64,000 nt of DNA from Strix aluco. Taxonomy: Eukaryota > Chordata > Aves > Strigiformes > Strigidae. The first letter of the stretch is position 1, and each line of letters starts with the position of its first letter. The stretch lies in contig NC_133932.1 of the NCBI RefSeq assembly GCF_031877795.1, positions 38,454,180-38,518,179 of the forward strand, written 5' to 3'. The notes beneath the pieces were generated by a model. That model worked only from the letters and a program-made list of their open reading frames with translations. It did not search any database and was not told the DNA's origin. Positions 44,370-59,300 of this stretch are shown piece after piece. A program made the position numbers and the translations under genes.

Positions 44370-47300
44370 GTAAGGCAGATACCAGAAGAGGGCATAGATC
44401 CTTCCCACTCTTACTCCTATGTTTCACTTTGTGCCCCAAAATTAATTCCTTTGTCTCTTTGGGCAATCTGCACTTGTTAGGTCTAAGCAGAGGAATACTT
44501 TTGGGGTCAGGGGCAAGCAGTCATTTGTGTAACTAGGTAGGAAGACAGGTACTTGCAATTAATCTGCAGGCATAAAAAATGCAGGTCTGAAAAATAGGAT
44601 GGCGGCAGCTTAGCAGCCAATTTAATGAGCAACATGTATCTGTTTCATTGGTAACAATTAGCAAATGCTGAACAGAAATCCTAAAATCTGAGATATTTTT
44701 ACTTGAGCTCTACTACCTTCAACAGAAATGCAAAGAAAGGTTAATAATAACCTGTGTTGAATATTTGACACTGAAAACAGATTGGTTTTGAGTCTGTGTC
44801 ATAGTTAGTGAAATTCCTTGAGAATGGTTAGGATTTACTAGTTAGTAAACATTGTGATGAAAATAGTGGGGAGGGGTTACCAATAAGGTTTTAAAATATC
44901 TGCCTCCAGTAATGTGTGCTGTCTTTCTCATCTTGAAAGAGAAATTTTCTCTGATTACATCTGATTGACAGACGTATTTTCAGAGATGGCTTTCTTAGAC
45001 AAAGGTGATGGTGAGAATCTTCAATTTTTCTTTTCAAAAAATCAAGTATGAATGTGCCTGGCCTGTTAGGGTCTGTAACATATTGGTGTTTTCAAAACTG
45101 CATTTCTAAATGCAGTAGTCAGACTGGAATACGGAGAGAGGAACAGGGAGAAGAGACCAAATTGATCTTTATACTCCTCAGCTGGGCATATTTACCAGCA
45201 GGCGGACCAGTTTTGTAAAGGGCTGGAAATTATTCGGCTTGTTTTCATGAAAATCAAGAGCCTATGTTAGTATTCTGGCACGTGTATCAAAACAAAAATA
45301 TTACAATAAAACATGTAAAAAAATCACTCATATTCATCCTTTACCCTAGCCTAAAATGAGCCAAAGAAGGAAGAGCCATGATGGTCTAAAAGATTTTAGC
45401 CACCTGTTAAGGACGCTACAGCAGAATGCTTTTGGTGTCTGCACACAAACTAAATCTTCAAAACAAAGATTTAATAAACTATTTTGTACTACTTTCTGTT
45501 ATTACTGGGACTAGTCTCCATTTGCATACACATACTTCAGTACATCTATGGATGAGTGGAAGAAAATGACAGTTATTAAAAAAAATAAATTAACAAAACA
45601 CACTTAGTATTTAGGTCTCATTTTACTCTTTGCCTTCTCAGGATAGCTTACAAAGTTTGGTATTTTTATTAAAGATAGTCATTGAGCCAACCTCAACTGA
45701 CTTTGCTGTATTTACATATACCTGTTTATAACACGAATGTGTAAGAATGCATAGTGATATGACGTACAGCTTGATGCCACTACATAAGGTTTACTAGAGA
45801 ATGATTAGCTGGAAAAGATGCCAAAAAGGGGTGTTTCCTTGTGGAAACAACTTATTTTAAAATTATGGAAAATTCACTGTAAGTTTAACTCTAGCAGGAA
45901 GCAGAACATACTTTGTACAACCAATATGAGGAAAAGATCCAACCCTGCATTGATCTGGTCGACAGCCTAAGAGCTCTCGGAATAGAAAATGACCTGGCTT
46001 TGCCCGCAATCGCAGTGATCGGAGACCAGAGCTCTGGGAAAAGCTCCGTCCTAGAAGCCCTGTCTGGCATTGCTCTTCCTAGGGGCAATGGTAAGAACTC
46101 ACCTTCATTCAGTTTTCATCTGAATTTCACTTTGCTGAGGTGAAAGGGATCTCCCCTCCCCTTCTCTCCTCTCCTCTCCTCTCCTCTCCTCTCCTCTCCT
46201 CTCCTCTCCTCTCCTCTCCTCTCCTCTCCTCTCCTCTCCTCTCCTCTCCTCTCCTCTCCTCTCCTCTCCTCTCCTCTCCTCTCCTCTCCTCTCCTCTCCT
46301 CTCCTCTCCTCTCCTCTCCTCTCCTCTCCTCTCCTCTCCTCTCCTCTCCTCTCCTCTCCTCTCCTCTCCTCTCCTCTCCTCTCCTCTCCTCTCCTCTCCT
46401 CTCTCTCCTCTCCTCTCCTCTCCTCTCCTCTCCTCTCCTCTCCTCTCCTCTCCTCTCCTCTCCTCTCCTCTCCTCTCCTCTCCTCTCCTCTCCTCTCCTC
46501 TCCTCTCCTCTCCTCTCCTCTCCTCTCCTCTCCTCTTCTTTTTCTTTTTCTTTTTCTTTTTCTTTTTCTTTTTCTTTTTCTTTTTCTTTTTCTTTTTCTT
46601 TTTCTTTTCCTGAGACACTGGAACAGGTTGCCCGGAGAAGCTGTGGCTGCCCCCTCCCTGGCAGTGTTCAAGGCCAGGTTGGACGGGGCTTTGAGCAACC
46701 TGGTCTAGTGGAAGGTGTCCCTGCCCATGGCAGGGGGGTTGGAACTAGGTGATCTTTAAGGTCCCTTCCAACCCAAACCATTCTATGATTCCATATAAGT
46801 TCTGCAAGTTCTGTCTGAGTTGACAATACGATCTAGTCTTTCAGGCTGAACTTGAGGAAAAGGTTTTGATAGGATGTAGGTGTAGCATTGAAACAGGTCA
46901 CCCAAAGAGGTGCGAATTTCCATCCTTGGAGGTTTGCAAGACAAGACGTGGCTGGACAGAGCCATGGCTGACCTCATCTAGTGCGGCTGATAGTGCTGCT
47001 ATGATGGAAAGTTGGAGGAGACCCCTTTGGCAATGTCTCTTGGAACATTTCTGTGTCTCTGTGCAAAGTATTAGGCAACCCTGTGTATGTCACGCAGTCC
47101 ATGTTGTGTAACAACTGCTGACAGAGTTACCTCTGTCTTTGGAACTGCTGCAGGTATTGTTACTCGATGTCCCTTGGAGCTTAAACTGAGAAAAATACCT
47201 GACACCCAGGCATGGCAAGGAAAAATTTCTTACCGCAACATCATCATAGAGCTCCAAAGTGCATCTGAGGTGGAGAAAGCAATAAGACAAGGTGAGTTGT

Positions 47301-50300
47301 AATGCATTCCCTCTGATTTGGTTTGCTCAATCTCCTCTGAATCCTTTCTGCCCTTTTCTTAGGCTGAGCAGCAGTTCCCATACTAACACAGTGATTGTAG
47401 CCATGAGTAACATCAAGACCTGAATTCAGAGCAGAAGAAGCATAATACAACTCTCTCAAGACAGTTATGCTACTTACTACTTCAGTGGTGACAATGATCC
47501 ATGATGTCCAATAAAAGCTCAGGCTGTGTCCTCAGCTGGACGCTATCTGCCTGGTTTGGGAAGGTTGTCTGCCAAATTGTAAACATGCAAAGCCCTAAAT
47601 GGTTCTTGTCATCAGTTCAAAAGCTCAGAGAATGCTTGAGGTGTCTGTGGCTTGAATTTTTATGGTTTTGGAGAAAATTGCAAGAAGGCAGAGTGGAGGG
47701 CATATAGAGCTTCTGCCAGCTAGTGTGACCACAGCCTCAATCATTGTCCTTCCCATGACACAGCTTTACTTTTATGGTATTTCATGCTGTGTAAGGAAAC
47801 ATTTTTCTTACCCAAAGGGCAGTAAGCACTTGCTCTAAATGTGAAAGTGGGATCATCCTTATTTCCTTGACTAGCACAGTTTTGCAACATTGTTATTTGG
47901 CCTAATGTTTCTTCATTAGCTTTTCTATATATTATTTGGATATTTTCAATATATCCTTCCAAAACTGGCAAGGCAAGTGGTATGAACTGATTAAGCTAAT
48001 TACAGAGCTGAAAATCTCTCATGAGAATGACTGTGTGGTTTCCTTGTTTCTCTGTGCTGTTCACAGTTCAAGCATTATTGCCTTACTCAATCTGGGACAA
48101 ATTACTCGATATCTCAACTTGATATCAAAATGTGAAGAATGTAAAATAACATCTATTTGTCTTTCAAGACAGCCAAGGATTGATTAATGCCTTCAAAATG
48201 TCTCGATGTTGAGGAAGCATTTCTAAAACTGACCAGTATTTTATCTGGTCACTTTCATTGTGGTGCATTTTGTCTGCATATATGAGAGTTCTTAAGTATA
48301 TGCTCTGTAAAATATTACAGTTCACATTCCAAAATGACTCCATGTATCCATGTATTGTATAAAAATTTCCTTAGATTTTTGCATAAATGGACTTACCTGC
48401 ATGGTTGAATCTCAAAAAAGCCAGGCCTAAAAGAACCTTAGGTGGTAGTAGGTACTTTCCTAAGTTGTGTTCAGCTTTGCTTTGATGCACTGTTTGAAGC
48501 TTGTATTCATTGCCTTGCTCTTTTCTCCTTGCAGCCCAGGATGTTGTGGCTGGTACTAGAGGTGCCATTAGTGGAGAATTAATTTCCCTAGAAATTCGGT
48601 CTCCAGATGTCCCAAATCTGACACTAATTGATCTTCCTGGAATTGCCAGAGTGGCTGTGGGGGATCAACCAAAAGACATCGGGGAACAGGTAAAACTGTC
48701 TCATATGCCAACCTGTGCACAAGGTCACCTCTGTAACTTACCTCATATGCAAGCCTTTCCTGTAGGAAGCTGGAGATATTATGCTGGGCTTCTGAGCCAA
48801 CAGTAGAGCTATGCTAACAAACAAGCAGGTCTATTTTTCAAGCAAGTAATTGCCAATAGGAACAGTGTAGTCCAGGATCTCCTGCCTGCCCTCCTGTCCT
48901 CGTGCAGAAGGGAGCTGCCCACACTAGCTGTGAAGAAGCCACCTCGGGTGCCTTGACACAGCCTATCCATGTCAGCACAGAATAACCTAGCTATGTGGAC
49001 CCTGAACACAGTGCTGCCCCCATGTCCCTTGGCCAGACCACAGTCTGGATGATAGATACATCCCAAAATGAGTTGTCTCTTACCAGTTGTCTGGGTGTAT
49101 TTGATAAAGGTGACTAGATCAAAGTCCTTGTAAGCTCTTCTGGAGCAAGGTAGCAAATTGGCCCACTTATAGGTTTGTTGCTCTGTCACCCCTTACTTAC
49201 AGAACACATCAGAATCAGACCCATCCTGGTTTTTCTCATTCCTTAAGGAATCCCAGTAGACCCTTTTTGAAGTAAACAGAATATGCATTAAAGTGGAGGT
49301 GATCTCTACTCTTCTTCTGTCTGCTTTTAGAAGAAATGCTGGGGAATGCAAACAAAACTCTTGTTGGACAAGGCCAGCTGTGAGGGTGATATGCAGGAGA
49401 TGAGTGTATTGTTTCTCCTAAAATACTTTTAAATAGGAACTTGGAATAAGAGTAGCTGAAACTAAACTAGACATATCAACAAAAATGAGACAAGAGTGCA
49501 TTGTCTGTGCTTTACTCTCTGGGAGAAGAGTAATTTCATTTCACAATTAGATAGTAATCTTTCTATTGTATTCAGAAGAAAACAGCAGGTGTGACATGAA
49601 CCACACTTTTTCATCATCCCCAGCTGCCTGCATGCTTCAGAGATGGAGGCTACAGCATTGTAGCATGTCAGAAATTGGGATGGAAGGGAAGTAGAAAAGA
49701 GAGGCACCTTTACCAAACCTCAGAAAAAAAAGAGTTAACTTACTTCAGTATAACCACAATAGAGCTGTGTGAACATTTTGCAATACAACACAAGTGAACA
49801 TTTTGCAATACAACACAAACTACAAGAAACTCTTTTAGTTTGGCATTGAAATACAGAAACAAAGTCAACTAGATGTCATGCGTGACTTGGGGTTTCTTTT
49901 CAGATAGTCTACTGAAATATAAACCAAAGACATTTGCTCTCCTTTCAGAGATACAAATTTGAGATTTATCATCATAATCTATCTTGCTTTCTCTCCATAA
50001 ATATGCACCTAGACACCAGAGCTTGTTTTTCTTACATGTGATTATTTATGAAATATCTTTAATATTTCCATAATGAAATATTATATGTATGAGAGGTTAA
50101 ATGTTACATAGCTTTCAGGACAGACAAAACAACAGTCTGGCCTCATTCATGCTAGATGTTTGGATTAATCTTGACATAGGAAGAGGCTGCATACTTCCAC
50201 TGACCCATTCCCATGCTATCCCTTAGCATGCAATACCATACTCAGTATATGTGACATTTAATGTCATCAGGCAGTGGCTCATATTGCTAGAAATTGTCAC

Positions 50301-53300
50301 ATCCTACAAGCAAGCATCTGATTTCACTGAACTTCATTACTGCTGTATTGCATTGCAGATCAAGATGCTACTCAGAAAAATTATTGGCTGCAAAGAGACA
50401 CTCAATTTGGTAGTGGTGCCATGTAATGTGGATATTGCAACAACAGAAGCACTGAAAATGGCTCAAGAGGTGGACCCCAGTGGAGAAAGGACATTAGGTG
50501 AGGCAATTTTTAAGCTGCAAGTAGAAGAGAAGTGCAAATCTTTTTTTTCATTAAGGTCTGATGTTCTGTATTCCATGCCAGATCTGTGAAATTAGCTACT
50601 AGAAGAAGGAAAAAAAGAAAACAGCCTAAGTAAACTATTCACAAAGTTTGAGATAAGTACTTCTAAGAATACCTCAATTTTGAGTCAATTTTGGTTTGCA
50701 AGGCAAAAGGCATGGTGGGAGGCCAACTATAGAGCAAGTTTTACAGTTCAAAGCCCAGAAGCTGGAAGCTTTTTAGGAGAGAGAAAATGAAATGAAGAGA
50801 AGCTGCTTTATAAAACACAGTGCAGGAGCGTTCCCGCTCTGGTGGTGGCGTGTCCTATTGCACCTCTCCCGCATTTAACTCCTGCACTCAACTAACTTTC
50901 TCTTTGGGTAACTTTGCAGGGATCCTCACGAAACCAGACTTGGTAGACAGAGGAACTGAAGAGACTATTATTAACGTAATACGCAACCTGGTCATCCCTC
51001 TCAAAAAAGGTTACATGATTGTGAAGTGTCGTGGGCAGCAGGACATCCACAACAAACTGACCTTGGCTGCTGCAATCCAGCAGGAGAGAAAGTTCTTCGA
51101 GAATCACAAACATTTCAGGTACTTCTCACAGAAATGACCTAATAGAAAACGTACTAAAGTCACTTCAAAGCTTCCTGTTGACTTGTGGAGATTTAAATTA
51201 GGATTAAAAACAGGTATTAATTATACTCACTATTTCTCATTGCCCATGTAGTGTTGCATTCCAGCAAACCAGAAGAATTTTACATGTCACATAAACTGAT
51301 TTATATCTCTCCATAACCCTGGGAGAAATGCAATGAACTTCAGAAGTTCAGAATAGTCCCAAAGAATCCAAGTTAAGCATCTGAGCATTTCTGTTCACTG
51401 GAAAACACAGTGAAACTCAGCATGAGAAAGGATACTGCCTGTGCTGAGGGCACAGATTTATCCAGATGACTCAGCAGCAAATCATACTATAGAGAATGGC
51501 AGGTGAAAAGGGGTTTGAATCAGTGTACTTCACACATGCAGAAATAATACAGCAGCACATTAATCTGCTGTTAGATTTTGTGATTTTCAGATTCTTCTCT
51601 GTTTCCCTTTGCTTAGCCAGTAGCTGTGAAACAAAGCTTGCATAAAAGCCATGGTGCCCAGAGAGTCCTGGACTGCTACCACATCTGTACTAGCACTCCT
51701 CTGAGGGCCCTTTCTCTACTCAATTTGTGTAGTAGGACTAGTGAAAACAAAGCAAAGCATCAGTGCTGCCTCCTTGCCCTACACACAGGGTCTATCCAAA
51801 ACCACCTTCTCCTCTTTTTTGCAGCATTCTTATGGAAGAAGGAAGGGCTACTGTCCCTCACCTGGCAGAGAAGCTCACAAATGAACTTGTGAGACATATT
51901 AAAGTAAGTAACAGAGGTGCCATACTAAGCTGTTTGTATCAGTTACTATGTAAAAATAAGTTCAGCCCTTCAACATTGGATTGCATCTTTATATGCATAG
52001 ATAGTACTTAATTATCCTTCAATCCAGCAATCTGAGAACAAATTGAACTGAGAGTGAGAGGTAAAGAAACCCATGCTCTGTCCTCAGGTTTGCCTTTAAG
52101 CTGAACATTGACAAGAGGCAAACCATTTCATCTACTTGTGACTCATAACTCCAGCCTGTTCAATGGCAGCCATGATATTTCATTTTGTTTGTGAAGAGTG
52201 TTGATTGGCTGGGTGACAAGTTACTGCTATGAGCTTACTAAAACACAATAACTTAAAATGTCTTCTAACTCTCAAGTAAGATCTAACTGTTTTATTATAT
52301 TACTGTACTAATGTAAGTATATTGGGTTTTTAGTTTTATATACACGTATCTGTAAGTAACTTATCTTATTCCATTAAGGGAAAATGCTAAAATACAGGGA
52401 ACCTCTAAATTCAGTCCTGAAGGAGAAAATAAAATGTTATTATTTAACCTTACATAAAATAAGCAACTAAACAGCCATGTTCAATTAGGTGTTTATCAGG
52501 AATTGAGGGGTCAGTATATTCCCCGCATCACCACCTTCCTGGGGCAACCTGTGAGGACATAGTTTTTGGCTCACTGTAGGTGAAATGTTGCCTTAGACTG
52601 CAGCTACTCTGCCCACCTCACAGTGACATCCAGCCTGATTTCTCAGGGAGATCCTAGCCCCCTGCCTTCTCTCAATGAAGGCCATATTTGCACTTCCATT
52701 CTATCCCACTATCATGTGTGGGATACAAAGACAGCGAGCTCTTGGACTCCTAAGAGCAGCAAAGGTCATGTGTAGGTGTAGGCCACTCTTAGAGTGATAT
52801 TGTTTTCCTTCCAAAACTAGACATGTTCAACCTACCTAAATGTCATTCTTTACTGTCTACCCCCCAGAAAACTTTGCCAACACTAGAGAACCAAATACGT
52901 GAGGTGCTCCAAAAAACGTTACAGGATCTACAAAAGTACAGAAGAGGCACACCCACAACAGAGTCTGAGAAGCTGATTTTCCTCACAGATGTAAGTATCA
53001 ATACAGAGCAGAACAAGGAGGTAAATGTGGGAGAAAAAGAAACCACTAAACTTAGCAAAACATTGGCATGGACCACCAGGAAGCTTATGGTATTTGTCAC
53101 TGAAGTGTTTTGAGTAACATAGACAAACCTCTGGCAGGAATACACCATACCTGCAAAAATAATGAACCACAGGAATTCATGGCCCCTTCTATCAACTTTT
53201 TTCCTGTGATTATGAGACAAGAGAACTGAACAACAACTCGGTTGATTGGTCACCTCAGAGAGGGAAAACTTACACTCCTGCCTGCCCAACATTTTGAAGG

Positions 53301-56300
53301 GTTTCCATTGTTTACACCACTCATAAGATCAAATGCATTCCTGATATCAAAATATGGTTTGTGAGTCCATCCAAGTGTCTCATTTTGGGGAGCTAATCCC
53401 TCACAGTAAACTTTCAGCAGGCCAGCAGAGATGATCAGGAAGGCTCATCAGCCTTCAAAGACTTCATACAAGTCTGGTCAATCAGAATTTAGTAAATGGT
53501 TCTAAGAGTCCACGGGAGAACAACAAAACCAAAACAAAACAGAACAAAAAAATAGTATCAAGTTTGTTCTCCTCCAGCTGTGCTGGTTTTGAAAACAAAA
53601 AAAAATCAAAAAAACCCCAAAAACCAGGAGCTAAGAGCATAAAAGATGTAAGGAAGGGATGTTTTCAGTGAACCATGTCCCTGCTTTAACATCAAATGAC
53701 TGCAAATTTACTTAACATATGCAAAGTTAGTCTGAAGAAATGAAACTTTAGTACATTGCTCATTTGTTCTTTAATTCATTACAGTTGATCAAACTCTTTA
53801 ATCAAGACATCTCTCTGGCAATGCGTGGAGAGGAACAGTTGTTTGGAAATGAAGTCAGACTGTTTGCAAAAATCCGCAGAGAGTTTCAAACATGGCAAGT
53901 GATTCTCCTAGAGTGTGCTGCAAAGGGTAAGCATAGAAAACCATCATTTGCAGCTAACCTGAGATTCTATTTCCTTGCTTTTAAATCAAGACACAGCATC
54001 ATCAACAGGTTGTCTTCAAGAAAGTAAAAAACAAGAAGCTAGGAGCATTCATCTGTTGTAGTGTTAGGCAAGTTATGCTTTGGTCCTTGGGGTCAAAGAC
54101 CCAGACTGCCTTAAATGCTGTCATTACAGAGAGATCGGTGGATGTCTCTCTTCTCCCAGCAAAGCAGTAAAATCAAGACTGTGGACGCTGGCACAGAATT
54201 TGTTGGTGATTCTCTGAACCATTCTTCCAAATAACAGCAACAAAACCAACACCAACACCAATAATAATAACAACAACAACAACAATAATAATAATAATAA
54301 ACAACTATATAATAAAGGTAGTAGTAGTATTATTTTGGTCTTTTTTGTTCTACTTCAGCTCTCATTTAAGGTGTGGGGAAAGTAATTCTGAGTCTGAAAT
54401 ACAGCCTTGTAAAGAGTACCCCTTTCTGTGCATCACCCACCTTGCTGTTTAACTGAACTCAGTTCTACACTTAGGTGTAGGGTGATACACACAGACTGAC
54501 CTTCTACTATACACTCAACATCTTTTGCAGCATCTTTTTCACATCTTTCAGAGACTCCATCATTTACTCCTAGAGATAAAATAACATCAGCTGCCAGTCA
54601 AACAGTAGCTCTTGAAACAGGTTCTTTTAGTCTTTGATGCACATCTATGTTAACATCACTAGTGACTCTAAAATGGTAGGTACAAACAGGCTGCAAAGGT
54701 GCCGTCAGCCAGAGACAAATATATGTATATATATGCATATATGTGAAAAGAGACAGACAGACAGACATTCGTCTATGTTAATGTCTCTTATGCCCCATCC
54801 ATGAAGTACCAAGCCAATCAACATGATTTTATGGAGAGGAATAAAAGAGTAAGATAATGAAGGCATGAAGAAATTGATGTAAAACCGCAGAAAGCACTAG
54901 CAGAAGAATGCAGCTTCTTCAGAGGACAAAGAGCAACTCAGTTGCACAAGAAACACAACACATCACATGGCAGCAGAACCACAGTGTGGAATTCTCTAGG
55001 CACTTGCAGGTTATCCCCATTGATATAAACTAATACATCCAACTTCACAATAGGATCAGGGTAGCAGCATACAGCAACTCTTACAACAGCACAGCTCTTG
55101 CTGACAATATGCTAACCCAAACTCATGTGCACATATGCTTAGGTGAAATAGTTACATGTGCAGCAGAGTAAGTTCACTTGCATAGCTTGAAAACTAGAGG
55201 TAGCTTTAGCAAGCCCTTCCTCAACAAAAAAATTATCAGCCACCACTAGGATTTCTGAAGGTAAATCATTGCATGTCAGATGATTCTCTTTAACTTCAGC
55301 TTTCTTATGATGAATGAAAGTATTAAAAATAGCAGATACTTTGGAGAGTTAAAACCTTGAACTTTCTCTTGCAAAGCTGATAGATGTTCTTTTGGCCATG
55401 TTAGAGCTTTGTACTACCTTAACTGTACAGGTACGTTTTCAGACTCTGAACCAGATACTCCACATCTACTTCTACTTTCTTTTTTTGTTTGTTGATTTGT
55501 TATTATTCAGCCATGGACTCCTATACCTGAATGTTAGAACTGAATGCATTCATGGCTCGACTTCTACTTCCACATGTGCACTTGATCCATGATTCACAAA
55601 TCTGACCCCAAAACAGCGCAATATCAAAACCTTTCAAAACACACAGAAACACATCTTTGCCTGAATATGTAAACTAATATGAAGGGATATCCCTCATCTG
55701 AAATGGCAAATTTGTATAATGTAAACAAAGAAATATTGACTGTGATACCTTAAATAGTCAACAGTAGATTCCCTGGAATAAGACTGTTTAGTAAGTTTGG
55801 GGTTTTGTTTTGTTCAGAGTTTTTTAAAACTCAGAAATGACTGGTAATGGCCACTTCTGTGAGGGCAGCAGTTCCAAGAAGAATCAGTATTTTTGAGCAC
55901 CATCATAATTTCTGGATTGCTTTCTGTCAGTTAGATGCTTGATCCAGTGTGTGAGATGGCTCATTCACTGGGTGATAATGTGTGTTAGCTCAGTTTTGTA
56001 GTAACAGTATTTCTTGAAAGATTGTCTCAATAGTTTTTCTTCTCAAGAGCATTTCAAGGAGGAGAAATAGACTTTCTTATTAAATATGAAATTTATAAAT
56101 CGAGTGATTTAGTAGTAAAGCAATGTTATTTTAACATTACAGTTAAAAAAAATGTACCCAGTAAAGTGTGGAAATATGAAGACCAGTATCGTGGACGGGA
56201 GCTCCCATCCTTCACCAATTACAGGACATTTGAGGATGTTATAAAAGAGCAAATCATAGAACTGGAGGAGCCGGCCGTTGAGATACTGCACAATGTGATC

Positions 56301-59300
56301 AGTACGTCCTGCAGACCACATGAGGCTATTGCATGGGAGACACTGGTGGGCCTGACAATTTTTTTTCCAGGATAAGCTGATGTTCTCACTGCTGGAGCAA
56401 GAGCTCCAGCCAGGATACTTTAGAGTGGGGAATCGAATCTGATTCAACCTGGGGGCTCGCTTCCTCTCTAGAGCCTCCAGAGTCTCTACAGGTGGCCTCC
56501 AGGATTTGTTAATACTTTTCCCAGTGGCTGGTGGAAGGGAGTTAGAAAGTAACTAGAATAAATAACACAATAAAGGAATAGTATAGCAGAAATACCTGGT
56601 GCCAGCCAAGCAGCTTGGTATTCCCAACCTAGGGAGTGGCATTCACAAACATGAACTGAGAACCCAGCTTCTTTGGCAATACTTTGCATTACATTGTGGG
56701 TATTATACAGTGACTGCTGGGGCTGGGGGAAAGGGTACATAGTTCATCAGGTAACAAACACCCAAGGAAAAATATGTCATGATCCTGTCTCTCTTATGTT
56801 TGCCTTAGAAGGCAGCTATGGTGTCTATGCCAGACTCAGTGCTCTGTACTATATGCACTAGCCCCTATTCCTGGGGAGGCCACTCAGAGGGTGAGATGCA
56901 GATGTGCCTACACAGCCGAGTGATGGCACATCTGGTCAGACACAGCTGTAAGCACAGAAATTGCTTTATCAAGGAAATCTCAGTGATACTCAATCTCTCA
57001 GGTGTTAAGCGGTTACAGAATGTCTTTAATGGCTCATCCTCTTGGACCTAGAAATCTACATTCCTACTGGTCTGTATTGGTCATAAAGGCATAGCGCATC
57101 AGTACAGCTGCTTAGCTATTTCTGGATGAATACAGAAAATGAGTAGTTTTTCCAAGTTTCATATTAACAATAGTTTAAGAACCTCACTTGCTTACCTGAC
57201 TTTATTTTGTCTGTCTGTTCTTCCCTTAGGACTGGTTGAAGAGAAATTTGTGGAACTCACTAAAAGGCATTTTGCTAATTTTCACCATCTAAACAGAGCT
57301 GCTAAGGTGAGACACTACCTTTAACCTGAGATAAGACAAGAGCAGGACAGAATGGCATTTGTAAATACAACCATGCTTACAGTACCTATCCCATTGCATT
57401 ACCCTTATGCAAGCGTGGAATTTCTTGCAGACCTACGGTTTTTATAAAATAAGGAAGAGCTTGAAAATTATACCATGTTTATAATGGCACTAATGAAAGT
57501 GCATTTTGCCTTTCAGTACAACTTTCAGAAGATCTAAAACATACACTCCTCATTCATTCTGATCACATTCTTGACACATACAACACAATGCAAAGAAAAC
57601 CTGGTATGGCTGCCTTGAAGAATTTATAACTAATTTCAAATTTAAGTCCTGCACTTCTCTGTTAAGTGTGTGGGTAGCCTCAGAGCATTAAACAACGCTT
57701 TTCCCTCTCTGAAAGGCAATCCAGGCTGTTAGCCAGCAGGAATCTCATCTTTGATAAAAGGGAGCAGCAGCAGACAAGCCAAAAATCATTCAACTATGAG
57801 AGAGTTAGAGGGTGACTGTTCACAGTTTGGGGGATTACATGTTTTGGGGTGGAGTTAAATGATATGGATGGCAATCAAGGCCTTTGCTCAGAAAGAGCGT
57901 TGAAGGAGAGATGAGAAGCAATGCTGGACAGCCAGGAAGCAGAGTCCGCTCACAGGGTACTGCTTGAAAAGGAAACTCAAAGGCAAACATGAGTGAAATA
58001 GATGGTTTGCTATTTGACTTGCATGGCCAAACCCTACTGAGCTCCCAGGACAACCATACAACAAGCAAATAAGCTAGTTCAGCCAAACACAGAGGGGAAG
58101 GTCTTTAGGCCTTGGTGAGAGGAATGAAGAGGGAGGAAGTTCTGGTAGTCAGTGAAGATGAGAAAAAAGATGGGATGCTTTCGTAGGGATGGTATTTGAG
58201 GATGCATTTTGAGGATGACTGAGGGAACTTTGTTGCCCCCACAGACTTTTAGGTGGAAGTATCAAAAAGGCCAGAAAGCATCAGATTACTGTAATAAAAG
58301 TGCCAGACAGTGAGGGGTTAGACGGTTGGTTTGCTGACAACAGATTGGACACTGCGATTTTTGAGAAGGGCAGGAAAGGCAGTGGAGTTCACATCAGTGC
58401 CTGCTGTCACTGCCTACTGCAAGAGGCAGACACAAACAAATCCATGCAAAAACCAAAGACAGGCTGCAGGCTGAACTCATGGCTGGCCATTGCTGCTTGT
58501 TCCCGTAACCTTTTATTTTCCTTCAGGGTCCAAGCACCAGGTTTTGACTAATCCCACTCATGTTTAAGGAGGGGACAAAACCACCTCATCTTCCTACTAT
58601 TTCACAACAGAGGAACCAGAATCTAAAGCATTACTCCATGTTCCCAAGAGCCAGTCTAGGATTAGACAGTGCTGCAGCAAGGACTGTTGAACACTGTGCC
58701 CACCTTGCCATTCCCTGGGGACACTGCTAAGCACCGGCACCTTTGCAAAGGAAGCAAATGTCTGAGAACTTCTTGTTTTTTTCTTTCCTAGGCCAGAATT
58801 GAAGACATTAGAGAGAAAGAAGCAGCAGTGGCTGAAAGACATATCCGGACCCAGTTTAAAATGGAGAGCATTGTATACTGCCAGGATGACCTTTACAGTA
58901 ATGATTTAAACTCTGTTAAGGTAGAAAACACTATCAAAGCTGGCAATGGGAAAGAGTTGCCGTTTGGATCTGTTTTGAATCAAGAGCCCTCCTTTGTCCA
59001 GGAAATGGTTTCTCACACGAAGGCCTATTTCAATGTGAGTTTACAGACCACAATATAGCAGTTCTTCTGCACCCTGAATGCTATAGCATATTCCCCTTAT
59101 CCAGATCTAGCTGTAGTCAATATGAGTCTTTCATGCAATACTACCACTATGCAGGCAATAGTAGCCAGAGGGTATAAGTTTCTCATCCAGGTACATGCAC
59201 AGTTTCGGTACAAATTATTTGGAGATTCTGGCCAGTGATGAAAATGCCAGGACAAAGCTGGTCTGATGGGCTGTGTCAGCAGTCGCAGGGGAGTAGTTGT

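Noticed and set aside
46105-46698. Open frames of 157-197 codons encoding LLSSP or RRGEE repeats
   Set aside because: Translation of the CTCCT/CTTTTT microsatellite in an MX1 intron; no gene.
54719-54768. TA/TG and GACA short repeats considered as a hairpin RNA gene
   Set aside because: Low-complexity microsatellite; no convincing stable stem with a unique mature arm.
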